Shown: one piece after another, positions 27,981 to 37,589 of the stretch
Position numbering within the stretch: the first letter of the stretch is position 1
How the letters are laid out: each line of letters opens with the position of its first letter
NCBI RefSeq assembly: GCF_000384335.2
Contig: NZ_KQ031382.1
Location: forward strand, 2,739,545-2,803,544
Source of the DNA: Hyphomicrobium sp. 99
Lineage (GTDB): Bacteria > Pseudomonadota > Alphaproteobacteria > Rhizobiales > Hyphomicrobiaceae
Length of the DNA stretch: 64,000 bases
Reading direction: 5' to 3'
The notes under the pieces: model-generated
Told to the model about the DNA's origin: nothing
What the model saw: only the letters and a program-made list of their open reading frames with translations
Database searches by the model: none
Made by a program: the position numbers and the translations under genes

Positions 27981-28024
27981 CCGATGAAAAGTAGACGCAC
28001 ACGCCGTCACTGCGGCGAACGCCT

Positions 28025-30835
28025 TTAGAAGTCGATATTCACGCGAGCCGATCCGATGTGAGCCAGGAAATCCTCTCGGATGTTGGCGTCATAGTTCAAC
28101 TCGAACGTCGAACCCGGATTGAACTGGGCCAAAATACCCGCACCCAGCGCCGCCGTATCGCGACCGACATCCGGACCAGCTGCGGTGAACGTACCGCCGC
28201 CCGCACCGAACGCCGCCGTTACGACCTGAGACGTATCCGAGAACTCATGCAACCAAGCTGCACGGCCTTCAATGACGGTATCCGTGTCGATCGGAATGAG
28301 CGCCTTGATACCAAGTGCCGATACCAGCGAGTCGTTGCTCTGGCTGTTGATGCTCAAAGCCATCCCACCATCGCTATTCTCGGAGTACGCGTCCTGATGC
28401 AGGTTCGAGTACGTGAGCGATGCGATCGGCGTGACGATCGTTCTGGCGAAGTGCATCGGCGCGCCAAGCTCGAGCGAAGCGTTGAATTGCCGGCCGTCGT
28501 GGCTGCCCTTTGCGCTATCCTCGAACGGCACCGTCAGAACACGGGTTGTATCGTAGTCGTGCCACGTGAAGCCCGTGCGGCCTGACACGTACCAGCCCGG
28601 ATTCTTGATCGAGCCATAAGCTTCGATCAGATAGCTGTCGATGCCGGTGCTGTTCCGCGATGTATCGCCCTTGCCATCGATCCGCGTATTGGCATAGCCG
28701 CCCGCAATACCGACCCGGGCACCTGGAGAAATCCAGTTGTCGTAGCCGACGAGGACGCCATAGAGACGCGCATCATAGCCGTCGACCAGGTTTCGTTCGC
28801 CCTGATCCATCCCGACACCGAACGCCTGCCCCCAGAGAGCGCCGCTCCGCGGCGCGACAAAGTCATTGTCGTCCTTGAGACCGCCGAGATTCGACCGGTT
28901 CGGATCGCTCTGCTTCATGCCGAGCCCTGACGGCCCCGGCTTATATCCTTGCGAGCTACCCGTCGCGCCGACCGACGCCAAGCGCGTGTCGATGTGCTGG
29001 CCAATGGCGTTATTGAGCGTGATGGCAGCTTGCTGAGTTGCGTAGTTTGTTTCGGGAGCGAGCTGGCGGCCTGCCTTTGCAACATCCGAGTCGTCCGCAA
29101 GCTGCTGGACAGCTCCGCCGAGCGCGTCGAGCACCGGATCCTCACCGGCAGCGTCGAGCAATGCATTGATCGCTGCCGCTCCGGGGCGGGATATACCCTC
29201 GATTTCGGACGCGTCTTTGACATCAGCGCCGATAACGAGTGCGTTGCTCGAATTCTTGACCGCTTCCCAGGAGACGAGTGCGGTACCCTCAACGTTCGGG
29301 AGGTCCGTCCCGTAAAGAGTTTTAGCGACCGTATACCATTCGCCACTCCTCACCGTTGCATCGATAACCGGCGCAAGTGTCGTCGTTCGTGCGATCGAGG
29401 ATTGGCCCCCAGATCCGTTAACAATCCCGTCGGCGATTTTCAGCGTACCATCGATCGTACCGATGGTGCCTGCGCCCGTCGCCGTATTTGCGCTGGCTCC
29501 TCCGCCTCCGAAGACGTGCGGAACCAATGTCACCTGACTATCAGCGACGCTATTTCCGTTAATCGTCGTCCCGGGAGCAGTCTCTACTGTGACATTGCCA
29601 GTAAGCGTTCCGGCGTTTTCCAGCGTGAAGGTTTTTGCACCCCACATGCTAACTTCGTAACTGGTGGACGCGTTGACGGCGGCCCCGGACGTTATTTTAA
29701 CTGACGAGTTCTCGGTCTGGTCATCCGTAGCATACCAAGGGACCTCGCTGCCTGTAGTCGTCGCCGTGGAGAAGCAATTCGGATCCCCACCGCCACTGGT
29801 TGAACCAACCGTACACGATCCAGTGTACGTCATCGCGCGCTGATCGACGTCAATGTTGCCGATCAATGTCGCTCCAAATTCGTTGATTAGCGTATGCTCG
29901 CCGTTGCCATAATAGATATTGCCGTTGATTGTTCCCCTGTTGGCGATCTCAGAATCGAGCTGGCCGAACTGACTGTTGATGTTCAGTCGAGCATCGGTCT
30001 GCGCGCCCCCTGTTCCCAGGCCATTCGAAAGCGCCCACCAACGTACTGCGACGCCGCCAACGGCGACAATATCGCCCTTGATTGTTCCGTCGTTCTCGAT
30101 GTTGGCCCTACGCGTTTCGAGGCTATCAGAGACGGCGCCAATCGCGATGCCAGCACCGCGTCCTGCCGTATGTTCGATCGTGCCTTCGTTATGGAGCTCG
30201 AATTCTGCGGCGCGGCTGTAGACGCCAGTCGCTAATTGCCCCGTAGCGGATATGGTTCCACTATTATTTATGACGAGGCTTTCAGGTTCCTCTTCCGCGA
30301 ATATGCCCGCAGCGACTGACAAGTTGCCGCCACCAGCCTGCAGCGAAGTAGCCGTAACAGTTGTCAGCGTTATCGGCCCGCGCGTGACGGATATATTCCC
30401 CGAATTGTTGACGGTCATTTCTTCAGTGTCGCCGTTCGCGGCGATGCCGTAGGCCTGACCGCGGCCGGCGCTCGTAATCGTTATATCGCCCGAGTTATTG
30501 ATGACGTACTCACCATCATTGTTGGCGTTTATTCCGATGATATTTGCGGTATTGAAGGCGTTATTGTTGATGGTGATGTCGCCGCTGTTGGTGAGCGTCG
30601 CCGCTTCGAAGAACGGCGTCACCAAAATCCCCGTGGTGGCGCCAAGATTGCCCGGGCCCACCGTAATGTCTGCTGCGTTTGAGCTGACGCCGATGCACTC
30701 GAGTGAATTTGGCGCGCTCCCGGCAACGCACGCAGCCAGCGCCTGCTGCGACACACTCATGCTGAGCGCAGCCGCAAGGGAAGCAAGTAGGTATTGCGCG
30801 GCAGGACGCCTCAAAACGTGGTTCGATGAAGACAT
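28025..30835 (-). CDS. Autotransporter (type V secretion) with repeat passenger
   Basis: 936 residues from ATG at 30835, GGGGGGAAGTC ribosome site. The signal peptide ends at QQALAA. The passenger (about 40-640) is a stack of short beta-helical repeats with recurring NNSGDITI, VNNSGNISV, INNSGTISAT and IENDGTIKG words plus Ala/Gly-bounded turns. A helical linker (AAINALLDAAGEDP to IGQHIDTRLASVG) leads to a 12-stranded barrel with ALWGQAFGVGMDQ, VSGRTGFTWHDYD and a terminal VNIDF. The passenger would be exposed on the cell surface, in adhesion or biofilm formation. No protease triad was seen. Its position beside a TonB receptor appears incidental. Confidence 0.9.
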   Translation of the reverse strand: MSSSNHVLRRPAAQYLLASLAAALSMSVSQQALAACVAGSAPNSLECIGVSSNAADITVGPGNLGATTGILVTPFFEAATLTNSGDITINNNAFNTANIIGINANNDGEYVINNSGDITITSAGRGQAYGIAANGDTEEMTVNNSGNISVTRGPITLTTVTATSLQAGGGNLSVAAGIFAEEEPESLVINNSGTISATGQLATGVYSRAAEFELHNEGTIEHTAGRGAGIAIGAVSDSLETRRANIENDGTIKGDIVAVGGVAVRWWALSNGLGTGGAQTDARLNINSQFGQLDSEIANRGTINGNIYYGNGEHTLINEFGATLIGNIDVDQRAMTYTGSCTVGSTSGGGDPNCFSTATTTGSEVPWYATDDQTENSSVKITSGAAVNASTSYEVSMWGAKTFTLENAGTLTGNVTVETAPGTTINGNSVADSQVTLVPHVFGGGGASANTATGAGTIGTIDGTLKIADGIVNGSGGQSSIARTTTLAPVIDATVRSGEWYTVAKTLYGTDLPNVEGTALVSWEAVKNSSNALVIGADVKDASEIEGISRPGAAAINALLDAAGEDPVLDALGGAVQQLADDSDVAKAGRQLAPETNYATQQAAITLNNAIGQHIDTRLASVGATGSSQGYKPGPSGLGMKQSDPNRSNLGGLKDDNDFVAPRSGALWGQAFGVGMDQGERNLVDGYDARLYGVLVGYDNWISPGARVGIAGGYANTRIDGKGDTSRNSTGIDSYLIEAYGSIKNPGWYVSGRTGFTWHDYDTTRVLTVPFEDSAKGSHDGRQFNASLELGAPMHFARTIVTPIASLTYSNLHQDAYSENSDGGMALSINSQSNDSLVSALGIKALIPIDTDTVIEGRAAWLHEFSDTSQVVTAAFGAGGGTFTAAGPDVGRDTAALGAGILAQFNPGSTFELNYDANIREDFLAHIGSARVNIDF

Positions 30836-31315
30836 GACTTCCCCCCGCCCCAAACTTGAATGCTGGAGCTGTTTGATTTTTCGGACGTGTTTGAATTGGT
30901 TTCTTCGAAGCTAGCGCCGAGCTGCAGACGGGCTAGCTGGCACTAGGATTCTATTCGCCGGACCGGGATAACGACGATCTTTTCTGGCAACGCCACTCGG
31001 CGTCGGACGCGCGAAAATTTACTCAAGTCGCTTCCCCTCCAGCTTGAGCCGGTTCTTCTTGAACTCCCCCTTCGCACTCACACCGCGAAGAAGACAGGAA
31101 AGCTCGCTTGGCCTTCCTTCCTCACTGTTATCGACGTGAGCATTGCCAGAATATGGGACTATTTCCTGCTTTGTTTGCATGCGAGCAAAATGCTGAGCCT
31201 GTTGCAAAGCCGCCACGACTCGGCGATATCCATGCCAAGGCATCAAAGCGCCATCATTGGTTAACCTCTGCGCGCGCCGCGATTTTCATATCTCGCCCGC
31301 ACGCGACACAGGTTC
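30836..31315. other. Intergenic region between autotransporter and LysR gene
   Basis: About 480 bases. Overlapping open frames on both strands (31019-31246 minus, 31108-31344 plus) have no ribosome sites or family words; a lysine-rich tail in the minus frame (AKGEFKKNRLKLEGKRLE) looks protein-like but is unidentified. The autotransporter promoter should lie at the left end. Confidence 0.35.
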
Positions 31316-32173
31316 TCAAACGCTCCGAAATCGAGCCCCATTAGCAATGAGCGTTGCGCTCAAAGCCGCGGCTGGGCTGCGCGGATTTTTATCTGCGGAG
31401 ATGACGACGAACTCCGTATCGCCGAGTTCCGGCAATCCGGCGGAGCGCGGAAGTTCCACTAGTCCTTCCACGATCAAGTTGCGCGCCTGCACCACGACGC
31501 CAAGCCCGGCCATCGCCGCCGCCCTGAGCCCGCTGAGAGATCCGCTTAGGCACGCGATCCGCCACGGTCGCCTGACCTGGTCCAATGCCTCGATCGCTGC
31601 TGTGTGTCCGATACTTGGAGGCGGGAAGGTCACGAGCGGCAGCGGCCGATCGGGATCTGGTTGCCAGTCCTCTCGCCCAACCCACACGAGCCGATCGCGC
31701 CACACAACCTTTCCCCGGTTATCACCGCGCTGCCGCTTGGCAAGCAAGAGATCAAGCTTGCGCGCATCGAGTTTTCGATAGAGATCGCCGCTCAGCCCCA
31801 CTGTCAGTTCGACGTCGATCGCCGGATGGCGCCGACGAAATTCCCGCAGCACCTCGGGGAGCTGGGAGAGCGCGAAATCCTCCGAAGTACCGAAGCGAAT
31901 TCGGCCGCGTAGTTCGGTGCCTGCGAAATAGCGCTCTGCCCGTTCGTTCAGCTCAATGATGCTCTGCGCAAACTCCTTCAGCGCATTGCCGTCGACCGTA
32001 AGCGTGACGGAATGCGTATCGCGCACGAACAGTCGCCGGCCGATTTGCGCCTCCAGCTTGCGGATATGCTGGCTGACCGTGGACTGGCGTAAACCGAGCT
32101 GACGGCCGGCGTCGCTGAAGCCTCTCGTCTGCGCGACAGCGAGGAAGGTCGCGAGCTGCGCTGGATCATACAT
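31316..32173 (-). CDS. LysR-type regulator
   Basis: 285 residues from ATG at 32173, which gives the typical start MYDPAQLATFLAVAQTRGFSDAGRQLGLRQSTVSQHIRKLE (winged helix-turn-helix in the first 60 residues). The effector domain follows with GRIRFGTSEDFAL, LTVGLSGDLYRKLDARKLDLLLAKR and GLGVVVQARNLI. It is divergent from the SBF-like transporter gene 107 bases away, the classic layout in which a LysR protein controls its neighbour. The effector is unknown. Confidence 0.92.
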   Translation of the reverse strand: MYDPAQLATFLAVAQTRGFSDAGRQLGLRQSTVSQHIRKLEAQIGRRLFVRDTHSVTLTVDGNALKEFAQSIIELNERAERYFAGTELRGRIRFGTSEDFALSQLPEVLREFRRRHPAIDVELTVGLSGDLYRKLDARKLDLLLAKRQRGDNRGKVVWRDRLVWVGREDWQPDPDRPLPLVTFPPPSIGHTAAIEALDQVRRPWRIACLSGSLSGLRAAAMAGLGVVVQARNLIVEGLVELPRSAGLPELGDTEFVVISADKNPRSPAAALSATLIANGARFRSV

Positions 32174-32280
32174 AGATCGCCTATCACGTTTCATGATCAC
32201 AGTAAGTTCTGCAATTCGGCTTCACAATTAACCGGAACTGTTCCAACTTCAAGCGTCGCAAATTCAATTGGCTGTCCGAA

Positions 32281-33321
32281 ATGGCTTTTCTCGCTCGTCT
32301 CAAAGCCCTTCGTCCCGACCCCTTCACGCTTGCCATCATCGTGGTCGTGATGATCGCTTCTGTGTTGCCAGCACGCGGATTGATGGCCGAAATAATTGGC
32401 TATCTCGTCAAGCTCGCGATCGTAGTTCTGTTCTTTCTCTACGGCGTGCGCGTGCCCCGAGAAGATATGGTCGCCAACCTCACGCACTGGCGCCTGCACG
32501 CTATGATCACACTGTGCACGTTCGTACTGTTTCCGCTCCTGGCGTTGCTGTCGGGCGCCCTGGTCCCGCATGTGCTGTCCCACGACCTCTACGTCGGCAT
32601 CGTATTTCTCTCTGTGCTGCCGTCGACGCTGCAGGCCTCGATTGTTTTCACCTCCATTGCCGACGGCAATGTGCCAGCCGCAATCTGCAGCGCATCTTTA
32701 TCGAGCCTCCTCGGCGTCGTGCTGACCCCGGCGCTGGTCGCGCTACTGCTCAATAAGAGCGGCGCCAACGTGTCATTCGAGTCCATCGGGTCGGTCGCCG
32801 TTCAGGTTCTGCTGCCGTTCGTCATTGGCCAGCTTGCACGGCCATGGCTCAGCGGCTGGGCAAACGGCAACAAGGCGGTCCTTACTTTTTTTGACCGCGC
32901 CTCGATCCTGCTGATGGTTTACGGCGCCTTTAGCGCAGCTGTCGTCGGCGGACTATGGCACCGGCTGGGGCCCACTGATTTCGCTATCATCCTCGCCGTC
33001 GACATTATTTTGCTGGCCGCGGTTCTTGTCTCGAACATGCAGCTCGCGCGGCGCGCGGGATTTTCACGGGCCGATGAAATAGCGATTGTCTTCTGCGGCT
33101 CGAAGAAGAGCTTGGTTGTCGGCTTGCCGATGGCCAGCGTTCTTTTCGGGGGCCCGGCGGCCGGCGTCATTGTGATCCCGCTCATGGTGTTCCATCAGGT
33201 GCAGTTGATCGCCTGCGCGATCCTGGCGCGGCGCTACGCAGCCAAGCAGACATTGTCGTCGCCATCACAAGGCCATCCCGCCCACGCCGCTGTTGCGGTT
33301 GTTGAGTCTGCTAATGGGTGA
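32281..33321 (+). CDS. SBF-like (bile acid:sodium symporter family) transporter
   Basis: 346 residues, nine to ten hydrophobic helices. Family marks include LFFLYGVRVPREDM, TLCTFVLFPLLALLSG, VFLSVLPSTLQASIVFTSIADGNVPAAICSASLSSLLGVVLTP (the crossover-helix region) and CGSKKSLVVGLPMASVLF near the C-terminus. This is the SBF_like (YfeH-type) branch of the BASS superfamily: inner-membrane, sodium-coupled, probably for an organic anion. Its substrate is unknown. Regulated most likely by the divergent LysR protein. Confidence 0.9.
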   Translation: MAFLARLKALRPDPFTLAIIVVVMIASVLPARGLMAEIIGYLVKLAIVVLFFLYGVRVPREDMVANLTHWRLHAMITLCTFVLFPLLALLSGALVPHVLSHDLYVGIVFLSVLPSTLQASIVFTSIADGNVPAAICSASLSSLLGVVLTPALVALLLNKSGANVSFESIGSVAVQVLLPFVIGQLARPWLSGWANGNKAVLTFFDRASILLMVYGAFSAAVVGGLWHRLGPTDFAIILAVDIILLAAVLVSNMQLARRAGFSRADEIAIVFCGSKKSLVVGLPMASVLFGGPAAGVIVIPLMVFHQVQLIACAILARRYAAKQTLSSPSQGHPAHAAVAVVESANG

Positions 33322-33691
33322 AGCTATTTGATCCGCTGTTCATTCATGAACAGACGCGAGCTTCCTTCGCTAGAGCCGGTATGAGCTGCTCTGTCCCGCA
33401 CTCGCTTAATTGCCTCTTCGCTCAAGCCAGAGCCCCTTGCGCAAGGACCGCACGGCCCAATCGCGGGCCCAGAAGAGAATCCCTGGAGCCTCGTGATACG
33501 GCGCGCTACTAAGTTTGGCGCTCAATCGAGCGTGTAAGGCTCATTCGTTTCTCCCCCGAAACCAAGCGTCCATACGATCTGGGCCGAGCGTCGCTCTCAC
33601 GCGAAACCGGGCATTTTGCCCGCTGATCGCGACCGCCCCTTCATTACTGGCCGGGATGGATGCAAAGTCCCGGCAAAAATTGGAGGAACCG
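33322..33691. other. Intergenic region before the histidine kinase
   Basis: About 370 bases. The kinase frame extends to 33515 without a stop, but that extension has no family character and the strong GGAGG site fixes the start at 33692. Nothing else recognised. Confidence 0.4.
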
Positions 33692-35071
33692 ATGCGCCTT
33701 CTCACCCTGCTGATCATCCGGCTCATGGCGGTCGTGGTGCTCTGCCTCACCGCCGCTATTGGCTGTCTGGTTTGGGACGCTCATCGCTCGATAGAAACAG
33801 CCGTGACCTCGACCGCAGTGCGCGTCAATCAACGCCTGCAGACCCTCTATTGGCAACATCTGCTATGGCGGAATGGGATGCAGCGAGGAGCTCTTGTGCC
33901 CCTCCCCGATTGGAACACAGTCGAGACACAAAGCATCATATCGCCCGGTGTCTGCGTGACGTTCGGCCTGCCGGGTGCAGATCGCCAAAAACTCTGCAGT
34001 CAGGTCGAAGCTTTGGGGCCGCCCGCGCCCGAATGGTTCGCGACGACCTACCTCGCGCTCTTGGGGACGTATCAGCCAGTCACGGAATCCCTATCGATCC
34101 ACGACCAGAGCGCCGGCCTTCTTGTAACGAACGCCGACCCAGATGCAGCGCTTCGGCGCGCATGGCGAGAGATTACGGCCGTCGTCGATGTTGCGATCAT
34201 GTTAGCAGCGGGAATCGCCTTTCTCGCAGCACTGATGATCGGTCATGCCCTGCTGCCTGCCCGAGCTATCGTCAGTGCGTTGAAAAAACTCGAGGAAGGA
34301 CAGCTCGGCCTTCACCTGGGAAAATTCAAAAGTACCGAGTTCAATCACATCGCGAATGCCGTCAACAGGCTCGCGACGACGCTTCGACAGACGAACGCCG
34401 AGCGAATAGCGCTCACGGCCCGCCTGTTTCAAGTTCAAGAGGAAGAACGAAGGTCCATCGCGCGCGATCTCCACGATGAATTCGGCCAAGCCCTCACCGC
34501 CACGACCGCACTTGCGGCGGTCATCGAGGCGAGCGCGATACCAGAGCAGCCGAACATTGCCCGAGACGCCAGAGCGATTGCCAAAACACAGGAGCGCATG
34601 ATGGGCGCGCTGAGGACGACGCTCGTGCGTTTACGTTCACAAAGCATCGAGGAAGTCGGACTCGAAGCGAGCCTCCGCCAACTGATTACCGACTTCAACG
34701 CACAATCCCAAACCGGCACGGTTTTCCGGCTGCAGATGGCGGGACGATTGGCGGAACTCCAGAAGCGCGTCGCCGTAGACCTTTACCGCATCGTCCAGGA
34801 GTGCCTCACGAACGCAAGCAAGCACGGCCGGCCAACGGAAGTCAGCGTGCGCGTCGAACACCGAACAACGCGGGACCCGCATGTCGCCCTCACGATCGAA
34901 GATGACGGTGGCGGCGATGTCAGCGGGGTGCATACGTCTTCGGGGCACGGAATTCTTGGCATTCGCGAAAGGCTCGCAGGCCTCGGAGGTTCGCTCTCAA
35001 TAGCCAATGCACCTCGCGGGGTTCGTATTTTTGCAATGGTACCTCTAAGCCCAGAGGGTGCCTGCGCATGA
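33692..35071 (+). CDS. Sensor histidine kinase, NarL/UhpB type
   Basis: 459 residues from ATG at 33692, ideal TTGGAGGAACC site. Transmembrane helices at about 8-28 and 163-188 bracket a periplasmic sensor of some 130 residues with two Cys (CVTFG and KLCSQ). A HAMP-like segment follows, then HisKA_3 with phospho-acceptor His261 (SIARDLHDEFGQALTA). The HATPase_c domain has N-box VQECLTNASKHG, G1 EDDGGGD and G2 GHGILGIRERL. It should phosphorylate the LuxR-type regulator whose gene overlaps its end (ATGA). It resembles MoxY-like kinases of methylotrophs; the stimulus is unknown. Confidence 0.92.
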   Translation: MRLLTLLIIRLMAVVVLCLTAAIGCLVWDAHRSIETAVTSTAVRVNQRLQTLYWQHLLWRNGMQRGALVPLPDWNTVETQSIISPGVCVTFGLPGADRQKLCSQVEALGPPAPEWFATTYLALLGTYQPVTESLSIHDQSAGLLVTNADPDAALRRAWREITAVVDVAIMLAAGIAFLAALMIGHALLPARAIVSALKKLEEGQLGLHLGKFKSTEFNHIANAVNRLATTLRQTNAERIALTARLFQVQEEERRSIARDLHDEFGQALTATTALAAVIEASAIPEQPNIARDARAIAKTQERMMGALRTTLVRLRSQSIEEVGLEASLRQLITDFNAQSQTGTVFRLQMAGRLAELQKRVAVDLYRIVQECLTNASKHGRPTEVSVRVEHRTTRDPHVALTIEDDGGGDVSGVHTSSGHGILGIRERLAGLGGSLSIANAPRGVRIFAMVPLSPEGACA

Positions 35072-35709
35072 GCCGCATTTCGATATTGCTGGTCGATGAT
35101 CATCCCGTCGTTCGGGAGGGATATCGCCGCCTGCTCGAGCTGCGGCCACGGTTTTCCGTCTGCGCGGAGGCCGAGGACGTCACACAGGCTTACATCGCCT
35201 ATAAGGCCCATCGCCCTGACGTCGTCATCATGGACCTGACATTACTGGGCGCGAGCGGGATTGAAGCGCTACGTCGCATTCGCGACTTTGATAAAGACGC
35301 AAAGATCCTCATCTTCACAATGCACCTGGGGTCCGCGTTTGCATTGAAGGCTTTTGAAGCGGGTGCGAGGGGCTACATAACCAAGAGCAGCCCGCCGAGC
35401 GAACTCATTCGAGCCGTCGAAATAGTTGCCGATGGCGGACGAGCCATGAGCGAAGACATCTCACGCGCTCTCGCGGCCGACCGCTTGAGCGGCGCGCGCC
35501 CCGCGATCGAGGAATTGTCTCCGCGCGAAATGGAGGTTCTGAGGCTGCTAGCGACCGGCCTTGGCAGCGAGGCTATTGCTGGTTTGCTCAACCTCAGCCT
35601 CAAGACGGTGCGCAACATGCCGTCAAAGCCAAGATCGGCGCCGAAAACGATGCGCATCTCGTTTGGCTCGCGTTGGCGGCCGGACTTATCCCCGCCGACC
35701 AGCTCATGA
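35068..35709 (+). CDS. LuxR-type response regulator, C-terminus frameshifted
   Basis: 213 residues as read. Receiver domain with Asp10/Asp11, phospho-acceptor Asp56 (VVIMDLTLLG) and Lys in YITKSS, then the helix-turn-helix LSPREMEVLRLLATGLGSEAIAGLLNLSLKTVRN. After Asn183 the frame gives MPSKPRSAPKT..., unlike the family. From 35622 the next frame gives VKAKIGAENDAHLVWLALAA and a normal end, stopping at 35723. The join lacks about seven bases compared with relatives. The recognition helix is just complete, but the final helix is lost, so DNA binding may be impaired. Either a genuine mutation or a sequencing error. Partner of the kinase it overlaps. Confidence 0.85.
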   Translation: MSRISILLVDDHPVVREGYRRLLELRPRFSVCAEAEDVTQAYIAYKAHRPDVVIMDLTLLGASGIEALRRIRDFDKDAKILIFTMHLGSAFALKAFEAGARGYITKSSPPSELIRAVEIVADGGRAMSEDISRALAADRLSGARPAIEELSPREMEVLRLLATGLGSEAIAGLLNLSLKTVRNMPSKPRSAPKTMRISFGSRWRPDLSPPTSS

Positions 35710-35959
35710 CGAGCGGCAGCTGACGCGGGCATCGTGCCCCGCCGCCGCGGGCACCGTGCTCTGGCACCCCTGAAGGGCTTGAGCAATTCTCGCTCCTGGT
35801 AATCAGCAGATGGTGGCGATCAAGCGGGAGCCGACACCCGTGCCCTGAACACTCAATGATGTCTTCAATCGACCAACAAATGCTTGTCGCAACACGCGAT
35901 ATAGCCATATCGCTATGTCAAAGTGTGTCTTCGTAAAAATAAGAAAGTTGGGAGGAATA

Positions 35960-37012
35960 ATGCCTTTAGACTCTTCGATTCCGAGCCACCTTCGCTGTCC
36001 CCGCACCAGGACACGCCAGGTCAGCGACACATGGAATCCGCCGGTGCCCGCCTACTCCTCTCTGCCGACAGAATCCATCGAGAGCATAGTCATGTCTTAT
36101 TTCGGTGTCCAATCGAAGGGCGATGAGAACAAGGGGCGCGCATGCGCTGCCTTTCAGAAGATTTTGGAGAGCTTCAAACAACCCGACGGACCGGCCCGAC
36201 ACGACCTCGTGCAGTTTGTCGACGGCGACGGCTACCTCAACCTGATCGCGGTTGGATACTGGATCGATCCGGTTCCGTTCGAAAAGTGGAACGAAAGCCC
36301 GGTAATCAAGGATTGGTGGGCATCCGATGAGCGGCTGAAGGAAGGCGTCGGCTACTTTCGCGAGATCTTGCATCCGCGCATGGAGCAATTCGAGACCATT
36401 TTCACGCACGAGCATGGGCCGTTCGAAGGCGTCAGCATTCTCTTTCCCGAGATGAGCGATCCTATTATTGAACACGGATATTGGGGCTCGATGCGCGACC
36501 GCCTTCCCCTGTCTCAAACCAGTGTCATGGATCCAGAAGGCGAGTTATCGATAAAGTCAGGAACACCAGCCCATGGCGGCCGGGTGATCGTCGGTGGCCA
36601 CGACAATCTGACCCTCATTCGCTCCGGCGAAGACTGGAGTTTCACTGAAGGCGAAGAGCGCCGTACATGGTTCGAAGACATCGAGCCCGTTCTCCACGAA
36701 GGCATGAACTTTTTGCGCGACGATGGCCTCGAGGTCGGCTGCTATTGCAACCGCTATGTCCACCACATGGATGAGAATGGGAATCTTCAGGAGAAGGGCT
36801 TCGGCTACAGTCTTTGGAAATCGGTATCCGCTCTCGAGACATGGGGAGCGTCACATCACACGCATCTACAGATTTTCGTAACGTTCAATCGTCTCGCCAA
36901 AAAGTTCAAGAACCTGACCCTCTATCATGAGGTCTCAGTGTTCGATGCCGCAAACCAGTATTACGAATATATCAACTGCCATCCGAAAACTGGATTGTTG
37001 CGCGCCGTATGA
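35960..37012 (+). CDS. oxd: Aldoxime dehydratase (haem dehydratase)
   Basis: 350 residues from ATG at 35960 with GGGAGGAATA, matching the 352 residues of Pseudomonas OxdA. The family runs collinear throughout: SHLRCPRT start, EHGYWGSMRDRLPLSQT (the catalytic Arg region), GGRVIVGGHDNLTLIRSGEDW (the Ser that holds the oxime), and SHHTHLQIFVTF with proximal haem ligand His302. LYHEVSV carries catalytic His323, 21 residues further on as in OxdA (299/320), and YEYINCHPKTGLLR ends the protein. It converts aldoximes to nitriles by haem-assisted dehydration in the cytoplasm. No nitrile hydratase is adjacent. Start extension to 35915 is unlikely. A strong hairpin terminates the gene. Confidence 0.93.
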   Translation: MPLDSSIPSHLRCPRTRTRQVSDTWNPPVPAYSSLPTESIESIVMSYFGVQSKGDENKGRACAAFQKILESFKQPDGPARHDLVQFVDGDGYLNLIAVGYWIDPVPFEKWNESPVIKDWWASDERLKEGVGYFREILHPRMEQFETIFTHEHGPFEGVSILFPEMSDPIIEHGYWGSMRDRLPLSQTSVMDPEGELSIKSGTPAHGGRVIVGGHDNLTLIRSGEDWSFTEGEERRTWFEDIEPVLHEGMNFLRDDGLEVGCYCNRYVHHMDENGNLQEKGFGYSLWKSVSALETWGASHHTHLQIFVTFNRLAKKFKNLTLYHEVSVFDAANQYYEYINCHPKTGLLRAV

Positions 37013-37016
37013 CAGC

Positions 37017-37050
37017 GAGACCGGTGGCGCAGCGAAGCGCCACCGGTCTT
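37017..37050 (+). terminator. Hairpin terminator of the aldoxime dehydratase gene
   Basis: GACCGGTGGCGC (37019-37030) pairs perfectly with GCGCCACCGGTC (37037-37048) around a six-base loop, five bases after the stop, followed by the T-containing TTCAATTCC. It fits a rho-independent terminator with a weak tail. Confidence 0.75.
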
Positions 37051-37199
37051 CAATTCCTCTAAGCAACATCCGGCGATTGGTGTCATCGCATGCGAGGCAT
37101 GACGTCCGACGTTCTCGATCGCAATCTCGAACCCGAGAGGACTAAACTCTCTCCCGCGACACAGCACGAATGGTAATTGAGCGTAGCTGGGAGATTGAA

Positions 37200-37589
37200 A
37201 TGGATGATCGAGCCGTGCGCGCGGCGCTGGAGCGCCATTGGAATGCTTCGGACGCAAACGAATTCGAAGTCGAACATGAAATTTACCGCGACGATGCTGT
37301 GCTTGATTATCCGCAATCGGGCGAGAGAATCCGCGGCCGGCACAACATCCAAGAGAGCCGACGCGTACAGCCAAACAAGAAGCGTTTTACAGTCCAGCGA
37401 ATTATCGGCGGCGGCAATCTCTGGGTCACTGAGTTCATACTTACCTATGACGCCAAACCAACTTATGCAGTGAGCATCATGGAATTTCGCGACGGACTGG
37501 TGGCCGCCGAAACGCAATATTTCGCAGAACCGTTTGCCCCCGGCCCCTCGCGCACGCATCTTGTTGAGCGAATGGGCGAAACCACTTAG
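37200..37589 (+). CDS. NTF2/SnoaL-like protein
   Basis: 129 residues from ATG at 37200, GGGAG site. Cone-shaped NTF2-like fold: AALERHWNASDANEFEVEHEIYRDDAVLDYPQSGERIRGRHNIQ, then WVTEFILTYDAKPTYAVSIMEFRDGLVAAETQYFAEPF. The His and Asp positions in the pocket are compatible with a small isomerase or hydrolase, but most members are uncharacterised. It follows the aldoxime dehydratase terminator, so co-transcription is doubtful. Confidence 0.8.
   Translation: MDDRAVRAALERHWNASDANEFEVEHEIYRDDAVLDYPQSGERIRGRHNIQESRRVQPNKKRFTVQRIIGGGNLWVTEFILTYDAKPTYAVSIMEFRDGLVAAETQYFAEPFAPGPSRTHLVERMGETT

Noticed and set aside
31019..31344. Overlapping open frames on both strands between autotransporter and LysR genes
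   Set aside because: No ribosome sites, no recognisable family, and each overlaps the other.
33515..33691. N-terminal extension of the histidine kinase
   Set aside because: No family similarity, while TTGGAGGAACC lies right before the ATG at 33692.
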